Shown here in pieces: positions 26,152 to 35,430 of a stretch of 64,000 nucleotides of DNA. Origin of the DNA: Candidatus Polarisedimenticolia bacterium (GTDB lineage: Bacteria; Acidobacteriota; Polarisedimenticolia; Gp22-AA2); NCBI GenBank assembly GCA_036001465.1, contig DASYUH010000099.1:33921-97920 (forward strand), written 5' to 3'. The notes below the pieces were generated by a model. The model searched no databases. It was not told the DNA's origin and was given only the letters and a program-made list of their open reading frames with translations. The translations under genes were made by a program, and so were the position numbers. Every line of letters begins with the position of its first letter. Position 1 is the first letter of the stretch.

Positions 26152-27194
26152 TCGCGCCGGGCCCCGGTTCTCTGGGGGGGCAGGAGGTCCAGGCGGCGGC
26201 TCTGCAGGACCGCCTGCGGGAGGAGGGGCACCAGGTCACCCGGATCCCCATCGATCCCCGTTCCCCGCGGCCCTTGTCGTGGGTGCGCCGGTTGCCGTAC
26301 GTCCGCACCCTGGTCAACCAGGCTATTTACATTCCATCCCTCGCGCGTCTGCGCGGGGTCGACGTCGTGCACATCTTCTCCGCGTCCTTCTGGTCGTTCC
26401 TCCTGGCTCCGGCGCCGGCCATCGCCGTATCGCGCCTGTTCGGGAAGCGGGTGGTGCTGCACTACCACAGTGGCGAGGCGGAGTCGCACCTGGCGCGATG
26501 GGGTATGCTGGTTCATCCCTTCCTGCGCCTGGTCGACGACATCGTCGTGCCGTCCGAATACCTGCGAGAGGTTTTCGCGCGTCACGGCCACCGCGCCCGC
26601 GTCATCCGCAACATCGTGGACACGGGGCGATTCCGCTACCGTGAGCGGCCTCCTCTTAGGCCGCGTTTCCTTTCTGCCCGCAGCCTCGAGCCTCACTATC
26701 GCGTGGAGGTGACGATCCGCGCCTTCTCGCGCTTGAAGAAGAGCTACCCGGAGGCCACGCTGACGGTGGCCGGGTCGGGAAGCCAGGAGAAATACCTGAG
26801 AGGCCTGGTGGCCGCGCTCGGGGCGGAAGGCGTGCGCTTCGCCGGGGCGGTCGATCCGCGCCGGATGCCGGAACTGTACGAAGAGGCCGACATCCTCCTG
26901 AACGCCTCGGTGGTCGACAACCAGCCGGTGTCGGTCCTGGAGGCCTTTGCGGCCGGGCTTCCGGTCGTCTCCACGGCGGCCGGCGATCTGGCCAACCTCA
27001 TCCGCCACCGCACCACCGGCCTGCTCGTGCCGCGCGAGGACCCGGGGGCGATGGTCGACGCCGCGTCCTATCTCCTGGGGAACCCGAACCGCGCCCTGCT
27101 CATCGCCCGCGGCGCCAGGCGGGAGGCCGAGAAGTACCGCTGGGAGAGCGTGCGGAGCTCCTGGCTCGCGGTGTACGCCGGTCGACCGTCATGA
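26136..27194 (+). CDS. Glycosyltransferase family 4
   Basis: The ATG at 26136 lies inside the end of the amidotransferase gene (16-base overlap) and has a strong AAGGAGG site. The 352-residue product has the GT-B features of family 4. The N-terminal cleft reads GPGSLGGQEVQAAAL, VIRNIVDTGRFRYR ends the N-terminal half, and the C-terminal E-x7-E region reads VVDNQPVSVLEAFAAGLPVVST near residue 270. It probably adds one sugar to the EPS repeat. The stop overlaps the lyase gene as ATGA. Confidence 0.9.
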   Translation: MRVALIAPGPGSLGGQEVQAAALQDRLREEGHQVTRIPIDPRSPRPLSWVRRLPYVRTLVNQAIYIPSLARLRGVDVVHIFSASFWSFLLAPAPAIAVSRLFGKRVVLHYHSGEAESHLARWGMLVHPFLRLVDDIVVPSEYLREVFARHGHRARVIRNIVDTGRFRYRERPPLRPRFLSARSLEPHYRVEVTIRAFSRLKKSYPEATLTVAGSGSQEKYLRGLVAALGAEGVRFAGAVDPRRMPELYEEADILLNASVVDNQPVSVLEAFAAGLPVVSTAAGDLANLIRHRTTGLLVPREDPGAMVDAASYLLGNPNRALLIARGARREAEKYRWESVRSSWLAVYAGRPS

Positions 27195-29398
27195 GGCTGG
27201 AGCGCTTGTCGGGAATGGGATTCCAGGAGCTGGCGAGCCGCGGGCGGCAGGAGGCCGCGAAGTGGCTGGATCGCCTCGGCGCCTCGGTGGTCACCGAGGA
27301 CGGCGCGCGGCGCAGGCGGCTCCTGGCCATCACGGGGGCGTTCGCATCAAGGCAGCCGGGGGACGCGGTGGAACGGGCTCTGGGACGGGCGTTTCAGTGG
27401 TTCAACGAAAACGCGCCGGGCCGGTTCTTCGACGGCGCCGCGAGCGACGGGACAGAGCATCTGCTCGGCCGGTGCCTGCCGCCTGCGCGCCTTCAATTGC
27501 TGGCGGCGGCCGGGACGATCGGTCGCAAACGGTTCGATCTGCTCGGTTACCGCGAGCTGTTCTTCGGCGACCCGATCGATTGGCGTCTCGACCCGCTCTC
27601 GGGACGGCGGGCCCCCTTCGCTCACTGGAGCCGGATTGATCTCTTTGATTCGGAGGCGATGGGCGACCCCAAGGTCATCTGGGAGCTGAACCGGCACCAG
27701 TGGCTGGTGACCCTGGGGCAGTCCTATCGCCTGGACGGAGACGAGCGGCATGCCGAGATGTTCGCGTCGTCGGTCCGGGAATGGACGGCGGCCAACCCCG
27801 TGGGGTGGGGCATCAACTGGGCCAGCAGCCTGGAGGTCGCCCTGCGGCTGATCTCCTGGTGCTGGGCCCTGCACCTGTTCCGGGGCTCGCGCGCGCTCAC
27901 GCCGGATCTGCTCGCGGAGATGCGGGCGGGCATCCGCAGCCACGCGGCCCACGTCGAGCGCTACCTGTCGCACTATACCTCTCCCAACACCCACCTCACG
28001 GGAGAAGCCCTCGGCCTGTTCTATGCGGGCACCCAGCTTCCCGATCTCGCCGAGGCCGGGCGCTGGACGATTACGGGCGAGCGGATCCTGGCGGAGCAGG
28101 TCGCGCGCCAGGTGCTGCCCGACGGGGTCTACTTCGAGCAGGCGACCTGCTACCAGCGCTACACGATCGAAATCTACCTGCACTTCCTGATCCTTGCGTC
28201 GCGTTGCGGCCGCCGCGTCCCGGAGGCGGTGCCGGACAGGATCCGCAAGGCGCTCGACTTCCTGCTGGCGATCGCGACGCCCCGCGGCACGGTGCCGAGC
28301 ATGGGAGACAGCGACGGCGGCTGGCTCCTGCCGCTGCATCGCCGGGATCCGAACGACGTGCGCGGTATCTTCTCGACCGCGGCGGCGCTCTTCGGGCGGG
28401 CCGAGTACGCCTGGGCGGCCGGCGGGCTGGCCCCGGAGACTCTCTGGCTCCTCGGTCCCGAGGGCGAAGCCGCCTTTCGAGCCGTGGCACCCACGCCGCC
28501 AAGGCCCTCTTCCCATGAGCTGTTCGGCGCAGGCGGGTACGTCGTGATGCGCAGCGGCTGGGGGCCGTGCGACCACCAGATCATCTTCGATGTCGGGCCG
28601 CTGGATCCCCCTTCCGCCGCAGGTCACGCGCACGCCGATCTCCTGAGCGTCCAATGCGCCCTGTTCGGAGAGCCGTGCGTCGTAGACCCCGGCACCTTCC
28701 GGTACGCGGCCGACCCCTTGTGGCGGGACATGTTCCGCGGCACGGCGGCGCACAGCACCGTCACGGTGGACGGCGCCGGGCAGGCCGTGCCGTCCGGCCC
28801 GTTTGCCTGGCACGCCGCGCCCCGCGCGCGGCTGCGGCGCTTCGCCTCCGACGATTCCCTCGGCTATGCCGATGCCGAACACGGCGCCTACTGCCGGCTT
28901 CCCGATCCGGTCGTTCACCGGCGCCGGATCCTGTTCCTGAAGCCCCGCTACCTCGTCATCGTGGATGACCTGGACGGGAAGGCCGAGCACCGCATCGACA
29001 CGCGGTTCCAGTTCGCCCCGCTGCGGGCGGAGCAGCAGGACGGCTGGGTGCGCGCCACCGGACCGCGGAGAACCGGGCTCCTGATCCGCTCTTTCGCGAA
29101 CGTCGATCTGACGACACGGATCGCCGAGGGTAGCGAGGCTCTCCCGGAAGGCTGGGTGTCGCCCGACTACGGACAGCGCAGGCCGGCGCCCATCATGATC
29201 GTGAGCGCCGAAGCGCTCCTCCCCCTTCGCATCATCACGCTCCTGGTCCCGACGGACGGCAAGCCCGGCCGGCCTCCCGAGGTGTCGCTCCTCGATCGGG
29301 GAGCCCGGCGGCCGGCCGGGCTCATCCTCGACGGGGGGCGGGACACGCTGAGATTCGAGGAAGAAGGGGTCGTCGTCAACGGTAGGAGTTTTCCTTGA
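27191..29398 (+). CDS. Heparinase II/III family protein (polysaccharide lyase-like)
   Basis: The 735-residue product begins with an alpha/alpha-toroid domain (about residues 120-420) with WELNRHQWLVTLGQSY and the catalytic-region motif GWGINWASSLEVALR, then YTSPNTHLTGEALGL. The C-terminal beta-sandwich heparinase II/III-like domain follows, with GHAHADLLSVQ near residue 480 and VVDPGTFRYAADP. No signal peptide is visible, although family members often act in the periplasm. In EPS loci such proteins may trim polymer (as alginate lyase does) or help in its release. Start coupling is through an ATGA overlap. Confidence 0.9.
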   Translation: MRLERLSGMGFQELASRGRQEAAKWLDRLGASVVTEDGARRRRLLAITGAFASRQPGDAVERALGRAFQWFNENAPGRFFDGAASDGTEHLLGRCLPPARLQLLAAAGTIGRKRFDLLGYRELFFGDPIDWRLDPLSGRRAPFAHWSRIDLFDSEAMGDPKVIWELNRHQWLVTLGQSYRLDGDERHAEMFASSVREWTAANPVGWGINWASSLEVALRLISWCWALHLFRGSRALTPDLLAEMRAGIRSHAAHVERYLSHYTSPNTHLTGEALGLFYAGTQLPDLAEAGRWTITGERILAEQVARQVLPDGVYFEQATCYQRYTIEIYLHFLILASRCGRRVPEAVPDRIRKALDFLLAIATPRGTVPSMGDSDGGWLLPLHRRDPNDVRGIFSTAAALFGRAEYAWAAGGLAPETLWLLGPEGEAAFRAVAPTPPRPSSHELFGAGGYVVMRSGWGPCDHQIIFDVGPLDPPSAAGHAHADLLSVQCALFGEPCVVDPGTFRYAADPLWRDMFRGTAAHSTVTVDGAGQAVPSGPFAWHAAPRARLRRFASDDSLGYADAEHGAYCRLPDPVVHRRRILFLKPRYLVIVDDLDGKAEHRIDTRFQFAPLRAEQQDGWVRATGPRRTGLLIRSFANVDLTTRIAEGSEALPEGWVSPDYGQRRPAPIMIVSAEALLPLRIITLLVPTDGKPGRPPEVSLLDRGARRPAGLILDGGRDTLRFEEEGVVVNGRSFP

Positions 29399-29421
29399 TC
29401 GACTGGAAGAAGGAGAAACGC

Positions 29422-29958
29422 ATGTCATGGCTTCGCCCTCACGCGCTTGCCGCAGTCAGTGCCCCTATTCTGATCCTCTGCCTCGGACTACTAACGGGCT
29501 GCGGGGGCGGGGTCGGCACGAGCCACGTCATCATTCCCGAAGGCTGCGTGGCGACCCAGGCCGAGCTGCAGGGGACCTGGGTCATCAGCCACGTCGTCCA
29601 GACTCTGACCTGCCCCGCGGATTCGACGTTCCCGACGACCGCGTCGCCCGACAACATCACTCCCGTGACGGTGGTCAGGGACGAGTCTCTTCCAGGATTC
29701 AGGATCACCGCCACGGGCCTCACGGCCACGGTCGAGGACATCACCTGCCACATCGTCTGGACGTACCTGGATCACGACACGAACGCGCTATACGACTGTT
29801 TCACCACCTTTCATCCGGAAAGCCGGACGGCCGGCGGAACCACGGAGGCCGGACATTGCAGTCAGGTCACGCTGGTCGACAAGGACGGCATTTCGGGGGC
29901 GTCCTGCGTCATCCCGTCTCCCTACCTCGACACCTACATCGTGGTCGAGGGGTCCTGA
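29422..29958 (+). CDS. Small lipoprotein of unknown function
   Basis: The ATG at 29422 has AAGGAG seven bases upstream; a TTG at 29395 begins a longer frame but lacks such a site. The 178-residue product has a lipobox LLTGCGG near residue 28 and then a Thr-rich domain with five further cysteines. I do not recognise the family. It lies between the lyase and the second amidotransferase gene in the same direction, so it probably belongs to the EPS transcript and could be an envelope anchor for it. Confidence 0.65.
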   Translation: MSWLRPHALAAVSAPILILCLGLLTGCGGGVGTSHVIIPEGCVATQAELQGTWVISHVVQTLTCPADSTFPTTASPDNITPVTVVRDESLPGFRITATGLTATVEDITCHIVWTYLDHDTNALYDCFTTFHPESRTAGGTTEAGHCSQVTLVDKDGISGASCVIPSPYLDTYIVVEGS

Positions 29959-29976
29959 AACCGCTCGAGACAATCC

Positions 29977-31893
29977 ATGTGCGGCATCGTCGGCATCCTG
30001 AAGCTGCATCCCGGGGAGGGCGTGGAAGCGGAACGCCTCAAGCAGATGCGGGACACGCTCCGCCACCGAGGTCCGGACGGGGAAGGACTGCTCGTCGAGG
30101 GGCCGATCGGGCTGGGCCATCGGCGGCTGGCGATCGTCGATCCGAAGGGCGGCCAGCAGCCGATGGCGAACGAGGACCAGAGCGTGTGGATCGCTTGCAA
30201 CGGCGAGATTTACAACCACCCCGAGCTCCGGCCGAAGCTCGAAAAAATGGGGCACCGGTACAGGACCCGCAGCGACAACGAGACGATCCTCCATGTTTAC
30301 GAAGAAGACGAAGATCGCTGCGTCGAGTCCCTGCGGGGCATGTTCGCCTTCGCCCTGTGGGACCGCAAGCGAGGCCGGCTTCTCCTGGCGCGCGATCGGC
30401 TGGGAATCAAGCCTCTGTACTATGCTCTGACCGAGCACGAGCTGATCTTCGCCTCGGAAATCAAGGCAATCCTGGCGGCGGGTCCCATCAGGCCGCAACT
30501 TAACCAGGACATCCTCTCGGAGTTCCTGGCCACGCGCTTCATCGCCGGCGAGGAGACATTCTTCCGCGGCGTGCGCAAGCTCCTGCCGGGCCGGCTGCTG
30601 TCATGGTCGCCGGGGTCCGGGGTCACGCAGCGGCGCTGGTGGCGCCTGCCCGATCCCGTCGATCCCGTCGGCAGTACCATCGAGCAGCAGGCCGTCCAGG
30701 TGCGCGACCGGCTGGAGGACGCCGTGCGCAGCCACCTCATGAGCGACGTGCCGTTGGGACTGTTCCTGTCCGGCGGGCTCGACTCGACCGGGCTGGCGGT
30801 CCTCATGGCCCGCATGGTCCCGGAGCCGATCCAGACCTTCGCGGTCGGTTTCGACGACAAGGAGGCGAACGAGCTCGCCTTCGCGCACCTGGCGGCGCGG
30901 GCGGCGGGATCCGTGCACCGGGAGGTCGTGCTCGGCCCGGACGAGTTCTTCGCCGATCTGCCGCGTCTCGTCTGGCACGAGGACGAACCGATCGCCTTCG
31001 AGTCGAGCGTGCCGCTGCACGCCGTCTCCCGGCTCGCCAGCCGGCACGTCAAGGTGGTGCTGAGCGGCGAAGGGGCGGACGAGCTGTTTCTCGGCTACAA
31101 CCGGTACCGGGTCACCGCGTGGAACGAGCGGCTCGGAGAAATGTACTGGCGCCTGGTCCCCTCGGCTCTCCGGGGGCGGACGAGCCGGATCGTGAAGGGG
31201 CTTCCCCGGATGGTGCGCCGGTACGCCGAGCGCACCTTCCTCGGGCTCGAGCCCGGTCCCCGCGAGCTGTTCTGCGAAAACTTCGCCGTCTTCCCGGAGT
31301 TCCTGCAGAGCCACCTCCTGCTGGCCGGGACTGCGCCGGCCGGCCGCGATCCCTATGGGGATGTCCTGCGCCTGTTCGACGAGGCCGGGGGGGAGACGCT
31401 CGACCGGATCGGGCGCGCCGACATCCAAACCTACCTCGTCGAGCTGCTGATGAAGCAGGACCAGATGAGCATGGCGGCATCCCTGGAGAGCAGGGTTCCG
31501 TACCTGGATCACCCGCTGGTGGCGCAGGTCACGGCGCTCCCGGCCCGCTTCAAGCTGCGCGGCTGGCGAACCAAGGCCATCCTGAGGGCGGCGCTGAAAG
31601 ACGTCGTGCCGCGGGCGATCCTCGAGCGCCGCAAGATGGGGTTCCCCGTGCCCTTCGGCAAGTGGATCCGGGAAGGATGGTGGTCCGTGGTCCAGGAGTT
31701 TGTGCTCTCCCCACGGACGCTAAGGCGCAATCTGTTCGATCCTACCGTCCTCAGGACCCTGGCGATGGAGCACCACGCCGGTACCGCCGACCATGACAGC
31801 CGCCTGTGGCTCCTCGTGAATCTCGAGATCTGGCAGCGGATCTTCCTCGATGGCGAGGAGCCGCACTCCATCAAGATCCGCCCGGGCGCCTGA
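29977..31893 (+). CDS. Asparagine-synthase-like amidotransferase, EPS-associated, copy 2
   Basis: The 638-residue product has the same layout as copy 1. Cys2 is in MCGIVGILKL, NGEIYNHPELR marks the glutaminase domain, LFLSGGLDSTGLAV is the PP-loop, and VLSGEGADELFLGYNRY completes the active site. It is clearly diverged from copy 1 (24259), so two different amidation steps are likely. Both copies keep all catalytic motifs. The substrate is not known. It is 18 bases after the lipoprotein gene. Confidence 0.92.
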   Translation: MCGIVGILKLHPGEGVEAERLKQMRDTLRHRGPDGEGLLVEGPIGLGHRRLAIVDPKGGQQPMANEDQSVWIACNGEIYNHPELRPKLEKMGHRYRTRSDNETILHVYEEDEDRCVESLRGMFAFALWDRKRGRLLLARDRLGIKPLYYALTEHELIFASEIKAILAAGPIRPQLNQDILSEFLATRFIAGEETFFRGVRKLLPGRLLSWSPGSGVTQRRWWRLPDPVDPVGSTIEQQAVQVRDRLEDAVRSHLMSDVPLGLFLSGGLDSTGLAVLMARMVPEPIQTFAVGFDDKEANELAFAHLAARAAGSVHREVVLGPDEFFADLPRLVWHEDEPIAFESSVPLHAVSRLASRHVKVVLSGEGADELFLGYNRYRVTAWNERLGEMYWRLVPSALRGRTSRIVKGLPRMVRRYAERTFLGLEPGPRELFCENFAVFPEFLQSHLLLAGTAPAGRDPYGDVLRLFDEAGGETLDRIGRADIQTYLVELLMKQDQMSMAASLESRVPYLDHPLVAQVTALPARFKLRGWRTKAILRAALKDVVPRAILERRKMGFPVPFGKWIREGWWSVVQEFVLSPRTLRRNLFDPTVLRTLAMEHHAGTADHDSRLWLLVNLEIWQRIFLDGEEPHSIKIRPGA

Positions 31894-31919
31894 TTTCGCG
31901 GGCGCGGAGAAAGGCATCC

Positions 31920-33032
31920 ATGAATCATCGATCGATATCCTGGCTCCTGATTGTCCTCGCGCTCCAGGCCGGGGCCGCGGGCGGCCCTCCCTCCGCGAAC
32001 AAAGATGACCGACCCGCGCTCGCCGGCAAGCTGCAAGCCGCGCCGGGCGATGCGAGCCTGTACCGGAGCGAGGACGGCGGAGCCACCTGGAAGGCCATCG
32101 GCCTCGGCTCGCTCGGGGTGAGCGCCCTGGCCATCGATCCCGCGAACCCCTCCACCCTTTATGCCGGGACCGAGACCAGCGGCGTCTTCAAGAGCACGGA
32201 TCGGGGGGAAACCTGGTCGGCCAGGAACGCCGGATTGAGGAGCCTCTCGATCAATGCGCTCGGGATCAATCGATCCATACCGTCCGTGATCCATGCCGCC
32301 ACATCGGGCGGCCTGTACAGGAGCAGCAATGCCGGGGCGAGCTGGAACGCCGTCGGCCCGAAACTGTCCAACCCCGTGTTCCGCTCCGTGGTCATCGACC
32401 CCGTCGTCCCCACCACCCATTACGCGGCCGACGCCGTCTGGGTCGCCAAGAGCGTGGACGGCGGCGAGACCTGGACCTACTCCACCGTGGGCGGCGACTA
32501 CGTGACCTCGCTGGCCGTCGACCCGAAGACCCCGACCACGCTGTACGCCGGCGTGTTCCATGCCACGCCCCGTGGCGGCGGTGTCTACAAGAGCGTCGAT
32601 GGGGGTATCAAGTGGACCTTCGTCAGCGGGAGCATCATCAGTCCCGCGGGGCGGTATTACGACGTGAACTCCCTCGCCATCGACCCTTCGGGAACTTCCG
32701 TCGTATACGCCGGCACGGGCGGAGCGGGCGTCTTCCGGAGCACCGATGGCGGATCGACCTGGACGGCGGCGAACGCCGGGCTGGGCAGCGTCTCGGTGTG
32801 CGCCCTGGCGATCGATCCCAGAAGCCCGTCCACCATCTATTCCGCCGCCGACGGTCGTGGAGTTTTCAAGAGCACCGACGGCGGGAAGACATGGACGGCG
32901 ACGACCGCGGGGCTCGGCATCCGCCTGCCGGCCGCCCTGGCGATCGACCCCACGAAGCCGGCCAGGGTCTATGCCGGCCTGCGCGGCGACGGCACGGACG
33001 CCTCGGCGGCGAAGCTCGCGCAGGGCCTATGA
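31920..33032 (+). CDS. Secreted BNR/Asp-box repeat protein (beta-propeller)
   Basis: The 370-residue product has a signal peptide (residues 1-22). It contains at least six Asp-box repeats of the S-x-DGG-x-TW type (YRSEDGGATWKAI, KSVDGGETWTYS, RSTDGGSTWTAAN, KSTDGGKTWTATT), alternating with LAIDP...TLYAGT segments. This pattern makes a sialidase-like or Ycf48-like beta-propeller. There is no catalytic sialidase triad that I can see, so a binding role is more likely. Coupled by ATGA overlap to the next glycosyltransferase gene, it is probably made with the EPS machinery. Confidence 0.85.
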   Translation: MNHRSISWLLIVLALQAGAAGGPPSANKDDRPALAGKLQAAPGDASLYRSEDGGATWKAIGLGSLGVSALAIDPANPSTLYAGTETSGVFKSTDRGETWSARNAGLRSLSINALGINRSIPSVIHAATSGGLYRSSNAGASWNAVGPKLSNPVFRSVVIDPVVPTTHYAADAVWVAKSVDGGETWTYSTVGGDYVTSLAVDPKTPTTLYAGVFHATPRGGGVYKSVDGGIKWTFVSGSIISPAGRYYDVNSLAIDPSGTSVVYAGTGGAGVFRSTDGGSTWTAANAGLGSVSVCALAIDPRSPSTIYSAADGRGVFKSTDGGKTWTATTAGLGIRLPAALAIDPTKPARVYAGLRGDGTDASAAKLAQGL

Positions 33033-34276
33033 CGATCGCCGGCACGCCAGCCGCCCAGCGGCATCCCGAGAATCAGCCGGCGCTCGAGGGGGCGTCGATC
33101 ATCTGCTTCGCCCACGACTGGGGCGGCGATCCCACCAGCAAGACGCACATCATGCGGATCCTTGCCCGGAGAAACCGCGTCCTCTGGGTGAACTCGATCG
33201 GCATGCGCCGGCCGGCCGCTTCGGGACGCGATCTCCGGAGGATCCTCGACAAGCTGGCGAAGGGCCTCCGAGGGTGCCGGGAGGTCGAGACGAACCTGTT
33301 CGTCACCAACCCCCTGGTGGTCCCGCTGCCGGGCTGGGGCCTGGCCGACCGCCTCAACGCGGGCATCCTGGCCGCCACGCTGCGCCGCCTGTGCCTGCGG
33401 CACGCGCTTCAGGATCCGATCCTCTGGAGCTTCCTGCCGAACGTCGGCCGGCTGCTGGGCCGCCTCAGCGAGCGCCTGGCGATCTATCACTGCGTGGATG
33501 AATACTCGGCCTTCTCGGGCGTGTCGCGTGACACCATCGCCCGCATGGAGCGCGACCTGGTCCGGCGTTCCGACTTGGTCCTGACCTCGTCCGAGCAGCT
33601 GTGCGCGGATCGGATCGCGATCAACCCGAACACCCGCTTCGTGACCCACGGCGTGGACGTCGGCCACTTTGGACGGGCGCTGGACCAGGGGGTCGAGGCG
33701 CCCGCCGATCTTCGCGACCTTCCGCGGCCCGTCATCGGGTTCTTCGGCCTCCTGGCGGACTGGGTGGATCTCGATCTGGTGCGGGCCATGGCCATGGCGC
33801 GGCCGCGCTGGTCGTTCGTCCTTGTGGGGAAACAGGCGGCCGGCGTCGGCGCCGTCCTCGGCCTGCCGAACGTCCACCTGCTCGGGCAGAAGCCCTACGC
33901 GCTCCTGCCGGCCTACTGCCGTGGATTCGACGTGGGGATCATTCCCTTCCGGAGCAGCGATCTGACTTGCCGGGCCAATCCGCTCAAGCTGCGCGAGTAC
34001 CTGGCCGCCGGCCTTCCGGTCGTGTCCACTCCCCTTCCCGAAGTGGCGCGCTACCGGCCGTTCGTGCACCTCGCCGAGGGCGCGCCCGCCTTCATCCGGG
34101 CCGTCACGGCCGCCCTCGGCGAGCGCTCCCCGGCTCTGGACCGGGCGCGCTCCGTGGCGATGGAATCCGAGAGCTGGGAGGCGCGGGTGGCGGAAATCGA
34201 GCGGCACATCGCCCGGACCGGCGTCCGGGCCGGCTTCCCTGCTCTCCAACCCGCGATGTCGGGTGCTCTGCCATGA
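33029..34276 (+). CDS. Glycosyltransferase (GT-B, GT1/GT4-like)
   Basis: The ATG at 33029 overlaps the previous stop as ATGA. The 415-residue product has CFAHDWGGDPTSKTHIM in place of the usual GG-x-E N-terminal loop, YHCVDEYSAFSG near residue 155, FVTHGVDVGHF near 205, and the C-terminal LKLREYLAAGLPVVST, where Glu is the donor-binding residue. The family is often seen as a hypothetical glycosyltransferase in EPS loci. It couples to the next gene by another ATGA overlap. Confidence 0.85.
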   Translation: MTIAGTPAAQRHPENQPALEGASIICFAHDWGGDPTSKTHIMRILARRNRVLWVNSIGMRRPAASGRDLRRILDKLAKGLRGCREVETNLFVTNPLVVPLPGWGLADRLNAGILAATLRRLCLRHALQDPILWSFLPNVGRLLGRLSERLAIYHCVDEYSAFSGVSRDTIARMERDLVRRSDLVLTSSEQLCADRIAINPNTRFVTHGVDVGHFGRALDQGVEAPADLRDLPRPVIGFFGLLADWVDLDLVRAMAMARPRWSFVLVGKQAAGVGAVLGLPNVHLLGQKPYALLPAYCRGFDVGIIPFRSSDLTCRANPLKLREYLAAGLPVVSTPLPEVARYRPFVHLAEGAPAFIRAVTAALGERSPALDRARSVAMESESWEARVAEIERHIARTGVRAGFPALQPAMSGALP

Positions 34277-35418
34277 CCGCCGCGGTGATCTTCTGGGCCT
34301 CGCTCATGCTCCTGGTCTACGCCTACCTGGGATACCCGGCCCTGATAGGAGCGTGGGCCCTGCTCCGTCCGCGCCCCACCGTCAGAGGGGCGATCCTGCC
34401 GACGGTGACGATCGTGGTGGTGGCCCACAACGAGGCGGAGCGAATCGAGGCGCGGATCGAAAACCTGAGGTCGCTCGACTATCCCAGGGGTTCCCTGGGG
34501 ATCCTGATCGTCTCGGACGGATCGACCGACGGCACCGCGGAGCGGGCCCGGGCCGGTTCCCCTGGAGGCATGCAGGTGATCGCCTTCGCGGCGCGGCGGG
34601 GGAAGCCGGCGGTCCTCAACGAGATCGTGCTGCGCTTGCGCGGGGATATCGTGGTGCTGGCGGACGCCAGGCAGCGTTTCGATCCCGGTGCCCTGCGGGC
34701 GCTCGTGGCCCCCTTCGCCGACCGCGAGGTGGGCGCGGTGAGCGGGGACCTGGTCCTGACCGGCGACGGGGGGCGCACCGCCGTGGGCCAGGGGGTGAGC
34801 GCCTACCGGCGCTACGAGAGCTTCGTGCGTCTCTGCGAGAGCCGGGTCGGCTCCACGGTGGGCGCGACCGGGGCGATCTGCGCGATTCGCCGCACTCTCT
34901 TCTCGCCGCTTCCCCAAGACACCATCCTGGACGACGTCCTGATCCCGATGCGGATCGCCCGGCGCGGGTACCGGGTGCTTTTCGAGCCGGCCGCTCGCGC
35001 CTTCGATCGGGCGCCGGGGACGGCGCGGGAGGAGTTCGGTCGCAAGGCGCGCACCCTGGCGGGGAATTTTCAGCTTCTCTTCCGGGAGAAGTGGCTGCTG
35101 AACCCGCTGGGGAACCCGCTATGGCTTCAGGCGGTCTCGCACAAGGGCTTGCGCCTGCTGGGGCCCGCCTTGCTCCTCGCGGCGTTCGCCTCGAACCTGT
35201 TCCTGGTCAGCCGGCCGGGCTACGGCCTGACGTTGCTGGCGCAGGTCACCTTCTACACCGGCGCGCTTCTCGGAGGGCTGCTGCGCGGCAGCGGGAGGGT
35301 CCTCGCGCTCTTCAGCCTGCCGTACACGTTCTGCCTTGCGAACGGCGCCGCTCTGGCCGGGGCTTTCAGGTTTCTCGCCTCACGTCAGCGGGTGACCTGG
35401 GACAAGACGTCGGCATGA
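34273..35418 (+). CDS. Membrane-bound glycosyltransferase family 2
   Basis: The 381-residue product starts with a membrane segment (residues 4-30), then a GT-A family 2 domain. Its motifs are VTIVVVAHNEAERI, the first DxD-like IVSDGSTDGT, VVLADARQRF, and a processive-type AISR-like DTILDDVLIPMRI. Three or more membrane segments follow (about residues 285-375). The order resembles BcsA/ICA-type or EpsE-like inner membrane enzymes. It is the last gene of the first EPS transcript; the following gene is convergent with a 12-base gap and I see no terminator there. Confidence 0.88.
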   Translation: MTAAVIFWASLMLLVYAYLGYPALIGAWALLRPRPTVRGAILPTVTIVVVAHNEAERIEARIENLRSLDYPRGSLGILIVSDGSTDGTAERARAGSPGGMQVIAFAARRGKPAVLNEIVLRLRGDIVVLADARQRFDPGALRALVAPFADREVGAVSGDLVLTGDGGRTAVGQGVSAYRRYESFVRLCESRVGSTVGATGAICAIRRTLFSPLPQDTILDDVLIPMRIARRGYRVLFEPAARAFDRAPGTAREEFGRKARTLAGNFQLLFREKWLLNPLGNPLWLQAVSHKGLRLLGPALLLAAFASNLFLVSRPGYGLTLLAQVTFYTGALLGGLLRGSGRVLALFSLPYTFCLANGAALAGAFRFLASRQRVTWDKTSA

Positions 35419-35430
35419 GCGGGTGCTCAA

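Noticed and set aside
24261..27194. 977-residue frame over the first amidotransferase gene
   Set aside because: Only its 3' part (26136-27194, glycosyltransferase) is real; the rest is Arg/Pro/Gly-rich frame shadow.
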